DNA of 64,000 nucleotides from Bradyrhizobium erythrophlei (GTDB lineage Bacteria; Pseudomonadota; Alphaproteobacteria; Rhizobiales; Xanthobacteraceae). This document shows, in pieces, positions 32,222 to 41,731 of the stretch. The stretch covers positions 6,510,001-6,574,000 of the forward strand of contig NZ_LT670817.1 of the NCBI RefSeq assembly GCF_900129425.1, in the 5' to 3' direction. The position numbers and the translations under genes were made by a program. Position 1 is the stretch's first letter. Every line of letters starts with the position of its first letter. Under the pieces are notes generated by a model, which saw nothing but the letters and a program-made list of their open reading frames with translations, searched no databases and had not been told where the DNA came from.

Positions 32222-34465
32222 CTATCTCGGCAGCCCAAGGCCGCGTTGTGCAATCAGACTGCGTTGAATTTCATTGGTCCCGATACTGATGACCCACATC
32301 AGGGAATGACGGAGGTTTTGCTCAAATCGGCCGTTGTCGAGGGCACCCGGCATCTGCTCGGACAGTGTCGCGCGCATCCCAAGAATGTCGAGCGCGGCCT
32401 CGCCGAAGCGCTCCATCAGTTCGCCGGAGAACACCTTGCTGATTGCGCCGTATTCCGGTGGCGTGATCCCGTCGGCCGCGAGTTCGGCGCAATGCACCAT
32501 CAACTGGCGACCGACCTCGATTTCACAGGCGAGCGTTGCCATTCTGTCTCGGACGACCGGATCATCGCCAGGCGGTCGCGCACCGCTCGTCTGCGCCATA
32601 ACGCGTTTTCGTAACTGCTCGAAGGCGTGAGCGACCTTGAGCACGATGCCGCCGCCGACAAGGCCGCGCTCATATGCGAGCGCCCCAGTGAGCACTTTCC
32701 ATCCGCCGTTGACTTCCCCGACGATGTTTTCCAAGGGAATGCGGACGTTGTCATAGAAGATGTTGGCAAAGGTGCCGTCATACATCGTGGTCGCCGGCCG
32801 AATGGTAATGCCGGCCGCGTCCATCGGGACGATGAACATGCTGATTCCCGCGTGCGGCGGTTTTGCCTCGGGATCCGTTCGCGCGGCGAGGAACATGTAT
32901 TTTCCCCACCAGGTCGTGGTCCAGATTTTCTGTCCATTGATGATCCAGGAATCGCCGTCCCGCACCGCGCGCGTGCGCAGAGCGGCCAGATCCGACCCCG
33001 CTTCGGGTTCGCTGTAACCCATGCCATGCATGGCTTCGCCGCGCAGGATCTCCGGCAAGTATCCCTCTTGCTGGGTCGGCGTCCCGAACATCATGATCGC
33101 GTTGGCCTGAATCGCGGCGCCGATCCGGGGCGCTTCGCCCCGCTCCATGGTTTCGATGAAGGCGATCTGCTCAAGCGGGCTGCGCGCCTGCCCGCCAAAT
33201 TCCCTTGACCATCCCAATCCGATCCAGCCGGTCTTGCCGATATCGAGCGCAAAGTCAGGATCGAACTCGCGCCTGGAGAACGGCTTCGCGTCGAAAGCCG
33301 CCTTGCGTTCGCCGGACCAGTTTTCGTCCAGCCAGGCCTGGGCCTGGTCGCGCAACTCGTTCGCTGCGGGACCAAGATCGTACTGCGGCAGACCGGTCCC
33401 GCCTTTGTCGAACAGGAACGTGGCGACCCGCCGCCGCGCTTCCGCCGCGCCGCCGAGTGCGACCGTATCGAGATGCACACGCTTGAAGTGGCGGGGCGCC
33501 TGATGTTCCTCGGCATAGCCGATGGCCCCCAAAGTATGCTGCACTTCGAGCGAAACTCGCCGCAGTGCGTCGCATCCGAAAGCAACGGCGGCATTAACGA
33601 AATAGCGCCAATCCTTGTCGGCGCGATCATGCAGATGCGCGGCATGATCGAGCGTCAGACGCACCCCTTCGAGTGCGATCAGGCAGTTGGCGAGCTTGTG
33701 CTGGATCGCCTGAAACCTCCCGATCGGCTGCCCGAACTGCTTTCGTTCCCTCGCATAGTCGACCGTCATGTCGAAAGCCGCTCGGGCCGCCCCCTGTGCC
33801 CGCCCCACAAGGGCGAGCTTGCCTTCGAGCAGCCGATCATCGAGATCACCGGATGCCAGATCGATATGGCTCGCCGGCGCTTCTTTCAGGCGAACCTCAT
33901 AAAGACCCCAGGCGCCCATCGCCCGGGTTGGCTCCAGGTCAACGCCAGGACCATCCAATGCGACAATGGCCAGGCAGGAATCCTCCATACAAACCACGAG
34001 GTGCGTGCAGCTCTCCGCCACTTCGACAAAACGCAACAGGCCACTGGCGTGTCCATCTGCGAGCTGAATTGTGCCCGCATCGGCATCGGGATCCAGCGCT
34101 CCGAACGAGAACGCCACGCGCGCCGTCCCCTCATGCAGTCTCTCGAGCAAATCGAGCGCGGCTTCGGCCCGACAGCCCGAAAGCGCCAGATTGGCCAGTG
34201 CGGCCGACCACATCGGCGCCGGGCACGAGGACCCGCCGAGCTCCGTCATGACCACAAGAATCTCGCGAAGCCCCCCTTCGCCGAAATCGCGACCAAGCGT
34301 CGCGACGCCCTGGCCGGCAAGCCCAGTCCAGATCGCAGCAATTGCTTCCGCCAATCCCGAAGCCTTCGCTGCCGCCTCCGGATTCCATTGCGCGCCCAGA
34401 AACCCCCGCAGGGAATCGCGGAGCATCGTTCTGACGTCGTCGCTCGGCAGCTCTGTCGCAGCCAT
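32222..34465 (-). CDS. Double-length acyl-CoA dehydrogenase (two fused domains)
   Basis: At 747 residues this is about twice the usual length. Residues about 1-370 form one acyl-CoA dehydrogenase-like unit (helical N-part, RKQFGQPIGRFQAIQHKLAN, then QVQHTLGAIGYAEE). Residues about 375-747 form a second one (GYSEPEAGSDLAALRTRAVR, INGQKIWTTTWWGKY, ending GTNEIQRSLIAQRGLGLPR). Fused or paired FadE-type proteins oxidise branched or ring-bearing acyl-CoAs. There is no frame break between the halves. It is flanked by enoyl-CoA hydratase and CoA-transferase genes. Confidence 0.92.
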   Translation of the reverse strand: MAATELPSDDVRTMLRDSLRGFLGAQWNPEAAAKASGLAEAIAAIWTGLAGQGVATLGRDFGEGGLREILVVMTELGGSSCPAPMWSAALANLALSGCRAEAALDLLERLHEGTARVAFSFGALDPDADAGTIQLADGHASGLLRFVEVAESCTHLVVCMEDSCLAIVALDGPGVDLEPTRAMGAWGLYEVRLKEAPASHIDLASGDLDDRLLEGKLALVGRAQGAARAAFDMTVDYARERKQFGQPIGRFQAIQHKLANCLIALEGVRLTLDHAAHLHDRADKDWRYFVNAAVAFGCDALRRVSLEVQHTLGAIGYAEEHQAPRHFKRVHLDTVALGGAAEARRRVATFLFDKGGTGLPQYDLGPAANELRDQAQAWLDENWSGERKAAFDAKPFSRREFDPDFALDIGKTGWIGLGWSREFGGQARSPLEQIAFIETMERGEAPRIGAAIQANAIMMFGTPTQQEGYLPEILRGEAMHGMGYSEPEAGSDLAALRTRAVRDGDSWIINGQKIWTTTWWGKYMFLAARTDPEAKPPHAGISMFIVPMDAAGITIRPATTMYDGTFANIFYDNVRIPLENIVGEVNGGWKVLTGALAYERGLVGGGIVLKVAHAFEQLRKRVMAQTSGARPPGDDPVVRDRMATLACEIEVGRQLMVHCAELAADGITPPEYGAISKVFSGELMERFGEAALDILGMRATLSEQMPGALDNGRFEQNLRHSLMWVISIGTNEIQRSLIAQRGLGLPR

Positions 34466-34473
34466 GGAAGGAA

Positions 34474-35283
34474 CTAGGCCTTCCCGAATTTCGGCTTGCG
34501 CTTCTCCTTGAACGACAAAGTTGCCTCCTTGTGATCGGCGGTGGCGAACGTGACCTGCTCAAGTGCCATTGACGCTTCGAGCATCATGTTCACCCTGTCT
34601 TTCAGGATTTGATTGATCGACAGCTTTGTCCAGCGAATGGCCCAGGTCGGCCCATTGGCGAGCTCAAGCGCAATCTCTCGCGCCTTCATGAGCACGTCCG
34701 CGCGAGGCACCACATGGTTGACGAGACCGATCCTCTCGGCCTCCTTGCCGCTCAACAACGTCCCGCGCATCAGGAACTCCTTGGCCTTGTTGATGCCGAC
34801 GAGCAACGGCCAGATCACCGTGCCACCATCCCCCGCCACCAGGCCCACACGCGAAACATGGGTATCGCCGATGCGCGCATCTTCCGCCATCACCGTAATG
34901 TCGCTCAATAACGCGTGGGTAGCCGCAAGGCCTATAGCGTCACCATTGATCGCAGCAATGATCGGCTTGTCGAGTTCGAGCTGACGCGTGACGCCGCGAC
35001 GGCTAATCATCGGGTCATGCACTTCACCCTCCTCCAGAACATCGCCCCCGGGCCGCTCTGACATCGCCTTTACGTCGCCGCCGACGCTGAAAAACTCGCC
35101 CGCACCAGTGAGCACAACCGCGTTGACGGCGTGGTCGTCGGCAAGATCATCCCATATTGATCGTAACTCGCGGATCAGCTTCTGATTGATGGCGTTGCGC
35201 GCCTGAGGGCGGTTGAGGGTCACTGTCGCCACTTTCGCTTCAATCTCTACCTTCAGGCATTCGTATTTGGCGTATCTCGTCAT
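34474..35283 (-). CDS. Enoyl-CoA hydratase/isomerase (crotonase fold)
   Basis: A 269-residue crotonase-superfamily enzyme. The oxyanion-hole regions are GAGEFFSVGGDVKAMSERPG and INGDAIGLAATHALLSDITV. The usual catalytic Glu region reads GLVAGDGGTVIWPLLVG. It would hydrate the product of the adjacent acyl-CoA dehydrogenase. Only 8 bases separate it from that gene, so the two form one operon, with the CoA-transferase third. Confidence 0.9.
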   Translation of the reverse strand: MTRYAKYECLKVEIEAKVATVTLNRPQARNAINQKLIRELRSIWDDLADDHAVNAVVLTGAGEFFSVGGDVKAMSERPGGDVLEEGEVHDPMISRRGVTRQLELDKPIIAAINGDAIGLAATHALLSDITVMAEDARIGDTHVSRVGLVAGDGGTVIWPLLVGINKAKEFLMRGTLLSGKEAERIGLVNHVVPRADVLMKAREIALELANGPTWAIRWTKLSINQILKDRVNMMLEASMALEQVTFATADHKEATLSFKEKRKPKFGKA

Positions 35284-35343
35284 GTCTTTCCCTCCACACC
35301 GTTCGTCCTGAGTGATTACTTTGGCGGATTTGCTTCGAAGAAT

Positions 35344-36210
35344 TCAGCGCCGCACAGCCGGCTGCACTTCCGCCAACGCTACATGAAGCGACATCGAGCC
35401 AGGATCCGATTCGAGCATCCGCTGGACCGATTCCAGATGAATTCGCATCAACCGCGTCGCCACAGCAACGTCTCGCGCACGCAACGCTGAAAGGAATTGC
35501 CTGCGCTTGTCCGTGAGCCGTGGCGTCGCCGCGCCGCTTGAGGCGACCTTGGCATACACGAAGCGCATGTGAATTTCGGTGACCGAGTTCGTGATCATGG
35601 CGATGACCTTGTTGCCGGTCGATTCGGCCAAGAGCTTGTAGAACTCACGAGAGCACTCGACCCGATCGAGCAATCGTCCTTCGTGCGTCGCGAGATCTGT
35701 CCTCTCGATGTTGGCTTCCAGGGCCTCGAAATCGCGCTGCCGCGCATTGACGCAGGCAAGCCGAACCACAAGATCGATGACATTGATTCGCGCCTCGGAC
35801 AGCTCTCTCACCGAGATGGTTCCGAGACTGAGCATATCCCGCATGACCTCATTCATGCGGCTGGTATCGCCTTCCTGAATAAAGGCGCCGCCCTTGACAC
35901 CCTTCTGTAGCCTGAGGATGCCCGCCATTTCCAGGCTTCGCAGCGCCTCACGAAGGACATTGCGGCTGACCCCGAGCTGTTGCGCGAGTTCGCGCTCCGG
36001 CGGCAATTTGTCTCCCGGCTTGAGGACACCGAGCGCCAGCTGCTCGCGAATCCGCTCGCAGATTTCCTCGAAGGCGCGGCGCGTGCGGATTGGCCGAAAT
36101 GTAACGGGAGCCGTCACGCCGGCTACGCGGTGATCCGGAGCGCGGTTGCGCCGATTGAGCGGAGCCGTTCGAGGGCGGCCTGGCGCGCTGGGTCTTGACT
36201 TGCCTGTCAT
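35344..36210 (-). CDS. GntR/FadR-family transcriptional regulator (FCD domain)
   Basis: A 288-residue regulator. The GntR winged helix is clear (LKPGDKLPPERELAQQLGVS, then RNVLREALRSLEMAGILRLQ). It is followed by an all-helical FCD ligand domain. It is divergent from the acyl-CoA dehydrogenase at 36288, and a perfect inverted repeat lies just in front of its own start. It likely represses itself and the adjacent acyl-CoA genes in response to an acyl-CoA or organic acid. Confidence 0.92.
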   Translation of the reverse strand: MTGKSRPSAPGRPRTAPLNRRNRAPDHRVAGVTAPVTFRPIRTRRAFEEICERIREQLALGVLKPGDKLPPERELAQQLGVSRNVLREALRSLEMAGILRLQKGVKGGAFIQEGDTSRMNEVMRDMLSLGTISVRELSEARINVIDLVVRLACVNARQRDFEALEANIERTDLATHEGRLLDRVECSREFYKLLAESTGNKVIAMITNSVTEIHMRFVYAKVASSGAATPRLTDKRRQFLSALRARDVAVATRLMRIHLESVQRMLESDPGSMSLHVALAEVQPAVRR

Positions 36211-36221
36211 GGGACGTAATT

Positions 36222-36244
36222 ATTAAATGGTTCACCCATTTAAT
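36222..36244. promoter_or_regulatory. GntR-type operator
   Basis: ATTAAATGG-N5-CCATTTAAT has perfect 9-bp arms. It is centred 23 bp upstream of the GntR start and 55 bp upstream of the acyl-CoA dehydrogenase start. Its placement between the two divergent genes makes it the obvious GntR binding site. Confidence 0.7.
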
Positions 36245-36287
36245 GGAAGCGCTTTTTTGCTTCCTGCGAAAAAGACGAGGAATCGCC

Positions 36288-37427
36288 ATGAGCTTCACTG
36301 AGGAGCAGAATGCTTTCCGCGACAGCATTCAAAAAATGGTGGCCAAGCACGTGGCGCCGATCGCCGCCGAGATCGACGCGACCGACCGATTCCCTACGGA
36401 GATCGTCAAGCTATTTGGTGAAATGGGCCTCATGCAGCTGTGGGTGCCCGAGCAGTATGGCGGTCCGAACGGCAATCTGACGATGGTCTGCATCGCTCGC
36501 GAGGAAATATCAAAGGTCTCGCCTGCTTGCGCCTCGATCGCCGGTCTTAACTCGATGTTCATCATGCCGCTGTTGCACTTCGGCTCAGAAGAGCAGCGGA
36601 AAAAATATCTGCCCATCATCGCTGGCGGCGGCGTTGTCACCGCAATTGCGATTTCCGAACCGCAAGCTGGCTCTGATGTTACCGCCATAAACACACGCGC
36701 CAGGAAAGACGGCGATTGCTACATCCTCAACGGCCGCAAGCAGTGGTGCAGCTATGGTGTTGCGGCCGACTACATTATCGTTATGGCGCGGACCGGCGAC
36801 GGCCCAGGCGCTGACGGTATCAGCGCGTTTATCATTGAACCAAAGAGGATGGCCGGCGTCACTTTCGGGCGCCATGAGCGAAAGATGGGGTTTCGCGGCG
36901 CACCAAACACACCGATCTTCTTCGATAATGTCCGGGTACCTGCGGAGAACCTCGTCGGGGAGGAAGGCAAGGGGTTTCGGGCGTCGATGCGGGCGCTTGA
37001 CCTCAACCGGCCGACCATCGGGGCTCAATCTGTCGGGTTGGCGCAGGGCGCCCTCGATGTCTGCATCGCCTACACGAAAGAACGCAAGCAATTCAAGAAG
37101 GCTATTTCGGAATTCCAGGGCATCCAGTTCATGCTGGCCGACATGGCAATCCAGATCGAGGCGGCCCGCGCCCTCGTCTACGAATGCGCACGCGCCGGCG
37201 ATGCCGGCGACTGGAAGCGGCTCAACGTGCTCGCAAGCATGGCCAAGTGCTTTGGCAGCGACATGGCAATGAAGGTCACGACCGACGCCGTTCAGATCTT
37301 CGGCGGCTATGGTTACACCATGGATTACCCGGTCGAACGCATGATGCGTGACGCCAAGCTTACGCAGATCTTCGAAGGAACCAATCAGATTCAGCGCGTG
37401 GTCATCGCCCGCGAATTGCTACGGTAA
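36288..37427 (+). CDS. Acyl-CoA dehydrogenase
   Basis: A standard-length acyl-CoA dehydrogenase of 379 residues from the ATG at 36288, which has GAGGAA upstream; the frame itself opens at 36195. Visible marks are AIAISEPQAGSDVTAINTRA, INGRKQWCSYG, ERKQFKKAISEFQGIQFMLA and the C-terminal QIFGGYGYTMDYPVERMMRD, then FEGTNQIQRVVIARELL. It transfers electrons to ETF. It heads a plus-strand group with a binding-protein gene and two P450 genes and is probably controlled by the divergent GntR protein. Confidence 0.93.
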   Translation: MSFTEEQNAFRDSIQKMVAKHVAPIAAEIDATDRFPTEIVKLFGEMGLMQLWVPEQYGGPNGNLTMVCIAREEISKVSPACASIAGLNSMFIMPLLHFGSEEQRKKYLPIIAGGGVVTAIAISEPQAGSDVTAINTRARKDGDCYILNGRKQWCSYGVAADYIIVMARTGDGPGADGISAFIIEPKRMAGVTFGRHERKMGFRGAPNTPIFFDNVRVPAENLVGEEGKGFRASMRALDLNRPTIGAQSVGLAQGALDVCIAYTKERKQFKKAISEFQGIQFMLADMAIQIEAARALVYECARAGDAGDWKRLNVLASMAKCFGSDMAMKVTTDAVQIFGGYGYTMDYPVERMMRDAKLTQIFEGTNQIQRVVIARELLR

Positions 37428-37461
37428 AAACAAAATAAAAAGTATCGGGGAGGAGATAAAT

Positions 37462-38673
37462 TTGAACCGCATCAATTCGATCTGGGGCGCATTCGCGATA
37501 TTCGCCCTGCTTGCAGCATCATCGGCGTGGGCACAAAAGGCTTATGGCCCCGGCGTCAGCGACACGGAGATCAATCTCGGACAGTCGACGCCGCTCAGCG
37601 GTCCGGCATCGTCATTCGGTGCCGGTGCCGGGCGCGCCGTCGTCGGCTATTTCGAAATGCTGAACCAGCAGGGCGGAATCAATGGCCGCAAGATCAAGTT
37701 CACGCAATTGGACAATGCCTACAGCGCACCTAAGGCCGTCGAGCAGTCGCGGAAACTCGTCGAGGACGTAGGCGTGCTTGCCGAGGTCGGCACAATCGGC
37801 ACGGCACCGAATGTCGCGATTCAGAAATATCTGAACGGCAAGCGGGTACCGCAGCTGTTCATCACGGCGGGAGGACGGCGCTTTAACGATCCGAAGACTT
37901 TCCCCTGGACCGTGCCGCTCTATCCGGACTTCGAAACGGAAGGCAGAGTCATCGCAAAGTACATTCTGAAGACGAAGCCGGACGCCAGGATCGGCGTACT
38001 TTACCAGAACGACGACTTTGGAAAGGATTATCTCAAAGGTCTGCGCGCCGGGCTCGGATCGAAGGCCTCGCAGATCATTGCGGAGGTGTCCTATGAAATC
38101 GCCGATCCAACAATCGACTCCCAGATCGTTCAGCTCAAATCGGCCGGGGTTGATACCTTGATCGAGCAATCCTCCGCAAAGGCTGCGGCTCAATCGATCC
38201 GCAAGGTCCATGAGTTGAACTGGACCCCTCTTCACGTCATCGGCGGCTCGGCGGCGTCGGTCGAAACCGTGCTAAAGCCCGCAGGTCTCGATGCGTCGAA
38301 GGGATTGGTCACGACGCAGTTTCTCAAGCAGCCGGGCGATCCGGCCTGGAGCAATGACGAGGAAGTCAAGGCTTACAAGGAATTTCTCCTGAAGTACGCG
38401 CCCTCAGCCAATCCCGACGACTATTCGGTCCTGGTAGCCTACATGAACGTCCATGCCGTAACTCTCGTCCTGAAACGTTGCGGAGACCAGCTCACGCGAG
38501 AGTCTCTTCTCAGCCAGGCGACCTCGCTCCATGGTCAACGTCTTCCCATGATGCTTCCGGGGGTGTCGCTAAGCACAACACCTGACGACTACACACCGTT
38601 TAAAACGCTGCGGATCGCGATATTTGATGGAGCAAGTTGGACGCTGTCGAACGATGTCCTGTCGGCCGAATGA
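37462..38673 (+). CDS. ABC-type branched-chain/aromatic-acid binding protein (TTG start)
   Basis: A 403-residue periplasmic binding protein (Peripla_BP_6). The best start is TTG at 37462, preceded by GGGGAGGAG. It gives a clean Sec signal (IWGAFAIFALLAASSAWA) before the mature start QKAYGPGVSDTEINLGQSTP. The open frame extends back into the dehydrogenase gene, but that part is not signal-like. It lies 34 bases after the dehydrogenase stop and probably serves the uptake of that pathway's substrate. No permease is nearby. Confidence 0.9.
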   Translation: MNRINSIWGAFAIFALLAASSAWAQKAYGPGVSDTEINLGQSTPLSGPASSFGAGAGRAVVGYFEMLNQQGGINGRKIKFTQLDNAYSAPKAVEQSRKLVEDVGVLAEVGTIGTAPNVAIQKYLNGKRVPQLFITAGGRRFNDPKTFPWTVPLYPDFETEGRVIAKYILKTKPDARIGVLYQNDDFGKDYLKGLRAGLGSKASQIIAEVSYEIADPTIDSQIVQLKSAGVDTLIEQSSAKAAAQSIRKVHELNWTPLHVIGGSAASVETVLKPAGLDASKGLVTTQFLKQPGDPAWSNDEEVKAYKEFLLKYAPSANPDDYSVLVAYMNVHAVTLVLKRCGDQLTRESLLSQATSLHGQRLPMMLPGVSLSTTPDDYTPFKTLRIAIFDGASWTLSNDVLSAE

Positions 38674-38830
38674 AGCCTAGCCTAGAATTATTTCGGGCGG
38701 CCGAGAACTGATCATATCTCCCGATTTGATGAGATCAATCGCGCGATCGACGGGATGGAGATCGGTACGGCTATCAAACCTGTTCTGCAGATGCACTAAT
38801 CGTCGATAGAAAATGTCAGCGAGAAACGTA

Positions 38831-40088
38831 ATGCAGGATTCCCAGGTCGATGAAGCGATCGCCAGCCACAAGACCTACGGCAGCCTTGAGCAACAGCACG
38901 CGCTGTTTTCGATGCTGCGCCGCGAAGACCCGGTGCATTGGACCGAGCCGAACAGCTACCGTCCGTTCTGGACTGTTTCGAAGCACAAGGACGTCCTGGA
39001 AATCGAGAAGCAGAACGACAAGTTCATCAACGCGCCGCGCACCAAGCTGCTCTCGATCGAATTCGAATCCAAGGTGAAGGAAGCCATGGGCGGGCGCCCT
39101 ATGCTGGTCCGCGCCATCAACCAAATGGATAATCCCGACCACTCCAAGTACAAGAAGCTCACCCATGCCTGGTTTCAACCCAAGCAAGTGCGCCTGCTCG
39201 AGGAGGACATGAGGCTCGCCCGCGAAAGCGTCGACCGTATGCTCACGCGGGGCAGAGCGTGCGATTTCTACAATGATGTCGCGGTCAGGTATCCGCTGAA
39301 GGTTATTATGCTGATACTTGGTATCCCCGACGAACACGGTCAGCATCTGCTCGACATTACACGGGCCTATTTCGGAGGCGGCGACCCGGAGATGCAGCGC
39401 GGATTTGATCGGTGCGACCATCGCCTACATGGATTTCTTTCGCAGCGTTGCAAGAGAGCGTCGCAGCCATCCGACAGACGATGTGGCGACGTTGATCGCC
39501 ACGGCCGAAGTCGACGGAAACCTGATCGGTGAGTTCGAGGCCTCATCTTACTTTGTCGCGCTGGCAAGCGCTGGCCACGACACCACCAGCGCGACCCTGG
39601 CCGGCGGCTTGCTTGCCTTGATTCAGAACTCGGACGAAATGCGCAAACTAAGGACAAACCCGGATCTGATTCCGGTCGCGGTCGATGAGATGGTTCGCTG
39701 GGTTTCGCCGGTCAAGCATTTCTTCAGGACGTCAACCGAAACCTACACGCTTCGTGGCAAGACAATTCGGCCGGGCGATCATCTCATGATGGCGTATCCG
39801 TCGGCAAACCGGGACGACGATGCGTTCGAGCGCCCGTTCTCCTTCATTGCCGATCGGAATCCAAACCGCCATGTCGGCTTCGGCTTCGGTATCCACGCCT
39901 GCATCGGAATGTACCTCGCCAAGATCGAGATGGTGATTTTCTTCCGCGAACTGCTGACGCGGGTCAACTCGATCGCGCTCGCCGGTGAACCTGCCTGGAT
40001 CGAGACGTCCTTTCTAGGAGGCCTGAAACGGTTGCCGATCAGCTTCAAGGCGTCTGAAGCGACGGCTACCCCTACGTTCGCGAAATGA
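38831..40088 (+). pseudogene. Cytochrome P450, broken by one frameshift
   Basis: The N-terminal half (MQDSQVDEAIASHKTYGSLE through YFGGGDPEMQR) and the C-terminal half (DLIGATIAYMDFFRSVARER to the end) are in different frames. The switch is near 39397-39404 (GCAGCGCGGATTTG). Joined, they make about 418 residues with the I-helix AGHDTTSATLAGG and the heme loop FGFGIHACIGMYLAKIE. All P450 landmarks are intact apart from the single-base shift, so this is either a fresh pseudogene or a sequencing error. It follows the binding protein by about 160 bases. Confidence 0.85.
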
Positions 40089-40358
40089 AATGGTTCGAAG
40101 TCGTGCAAATGAGAGCCATATCGAAAATGGGTCTGTCCGACATTATCAGGTCACTTTGCGAGTTGGATTCACACTAGACGAGTAGCGGGGGGAAAGACGC
40201 TGGCGCGATTGTCCCTATCGTTCTCGCATTCGGTTGGCGAGGAGGAGCGCGCCGGCTTCGCCCCCGCCATTGGGGTGGCCGGCGGGATTGCGCTGTTTCG
40301 CGCCTGCCATTATCCTCCGGTCCGGCACATGCTGGCCCGCATCCAACAGGATCATCCC

Positions 40359-41550
40359 ATGCTGACCGCGAGCTTGGCCCCCTGGACGAGACCATCACGA
40401 TCGCGGAGCTCACCCGCGATCCCTATCCGATCTACAGGCGCCTCAGACGCGAAGCGCCCGTATTACGGGTCAAATCGGTGGGCCGCACCTTCCTCACCAA
40501 GGCGGCCGACACCAAATACGTGAAGGACAATGCGGCGTTATTCAGCTCCGACGACCCGAACACGCCCATGAAGCGCGCCTTTCTCGCTCATACGCTGATG
40601 CGCAAGGACCACGACGAGCACCGGACCGAACGCATGGCGATGATGCCGGCCCTGATGCCGAAGACGATCGAATCCGTTTGGGCGCCGCTGTATGCGAAGT
40701 ATGCGAAACTGGCCGCAACGTATCTCGACCGGCTGCGCGCGGTGAGGTGGTCGATCTCTTTCCCGCTCTCGCAGGACCGCTTGCCGCGCGGATTCTGGCG
40801 CATGCGATGGGCGTTCCGGACGCGAACGATGAGTACATGCAGCGATGGTCGCAGACGCTGATCGACGGTGCCGGCAATTTTGGCTGGACACCGGGGCCTT
40901 TCGATGCGACCGACATCGCCAACGCGGAGATGGACAAATGTATCCGCGTCAACGCCGAACGCGTGCGGGCCGAACCGGATTCCTCAGCGCTCTCCTTCAT
41001 GGTGAACGCAAAGAATCCGATTCCAGAAAGCCAGATGATCGCCAATGTGAAGATCGCGATCGGCGGCGGCATCAACGAGCCGCGCGACGCCCTGCTGACG
41101 ATCCTCTACGGCCTGTTGACCAATCCAGATCAGCTTGACGCCGTGCGCGCAGGGGGCAAATGGCGCTCCGCGTTCGAGGAAGGGGTGCGGTGGGTGGCGC
41201 CGATCCAGGCGAGTTCACGGCTCGTTATGGAGGACACGGAGATTCGCGGCTGCTTGATCCCGAAGGGCGACACCGTGATGACGATCCAGGCGTCGGCCAA
41301 CCGGGACGAGGAGGTCTTCGAAGACAGCGAGAACTACAACGGGCTGCGCGAGCCCAACCCTCACCAGGCCTTTGGCAACGGCCCGCATCATTGCGCGGGC
41401 GCGCACCTGTCGCGGCGAACCGTTGGCGCCATCCTGCTGCCAATGCTTTTCGAGCGCTTCCCCAACATGGCCTTGCTTGATCCCGCGAGCGTGCGCTGGC
41501 ACGGATTCGGTTTCCGCGGCCCGCTCAATCTGCCACTACTCCTGCGATAG
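40359..41550 (+). pseudogene. Second cytochrome P450, broken by two frameshifts
   Basis: Three frames together spell one P450. They are MLTASLAP, then LDETITIAELTRDPYPIYRR through YLDRLRA, then GEVVDLFPALAGPLAARILA to the end. The first shift lies at a run of five C at about 40378-40382 and the second near 40740-40745. The heme loop FGNGPHHCAGAHLSRR is intact. The I-helix region reads IGGGINEPRD rather than the usual AG-x-D/E-T. The joined length is about 397 residues. The 270 bases before it contain no convincing gene. Confidence 0.82.
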
Positions 41551-41731
41551 GACCGGCAAGGATAGGCATTGTCAATTTTGCCTTATCCGCCGCTCTAGGA
41601 TCATCCGCAATTCCCCCTAATCACCTTGCTGGCGAGTTGCCGCAAGTTTTTCGAGTAGGTCACCTCTCGCCGTTCTCGGTCGTCGCGCAAACTATAACAA
41701 CGGGATGCTGCTTTTGGCGCTTTTCGGAAAC

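Noticed and set aside
40378..40382. Programmed frameshift at the C5 run in the second P450
   Set aside because: P450 families are not known for recoding, and a second shift occurs about 360 bases downstream; gene decay or sequence error is simpler.
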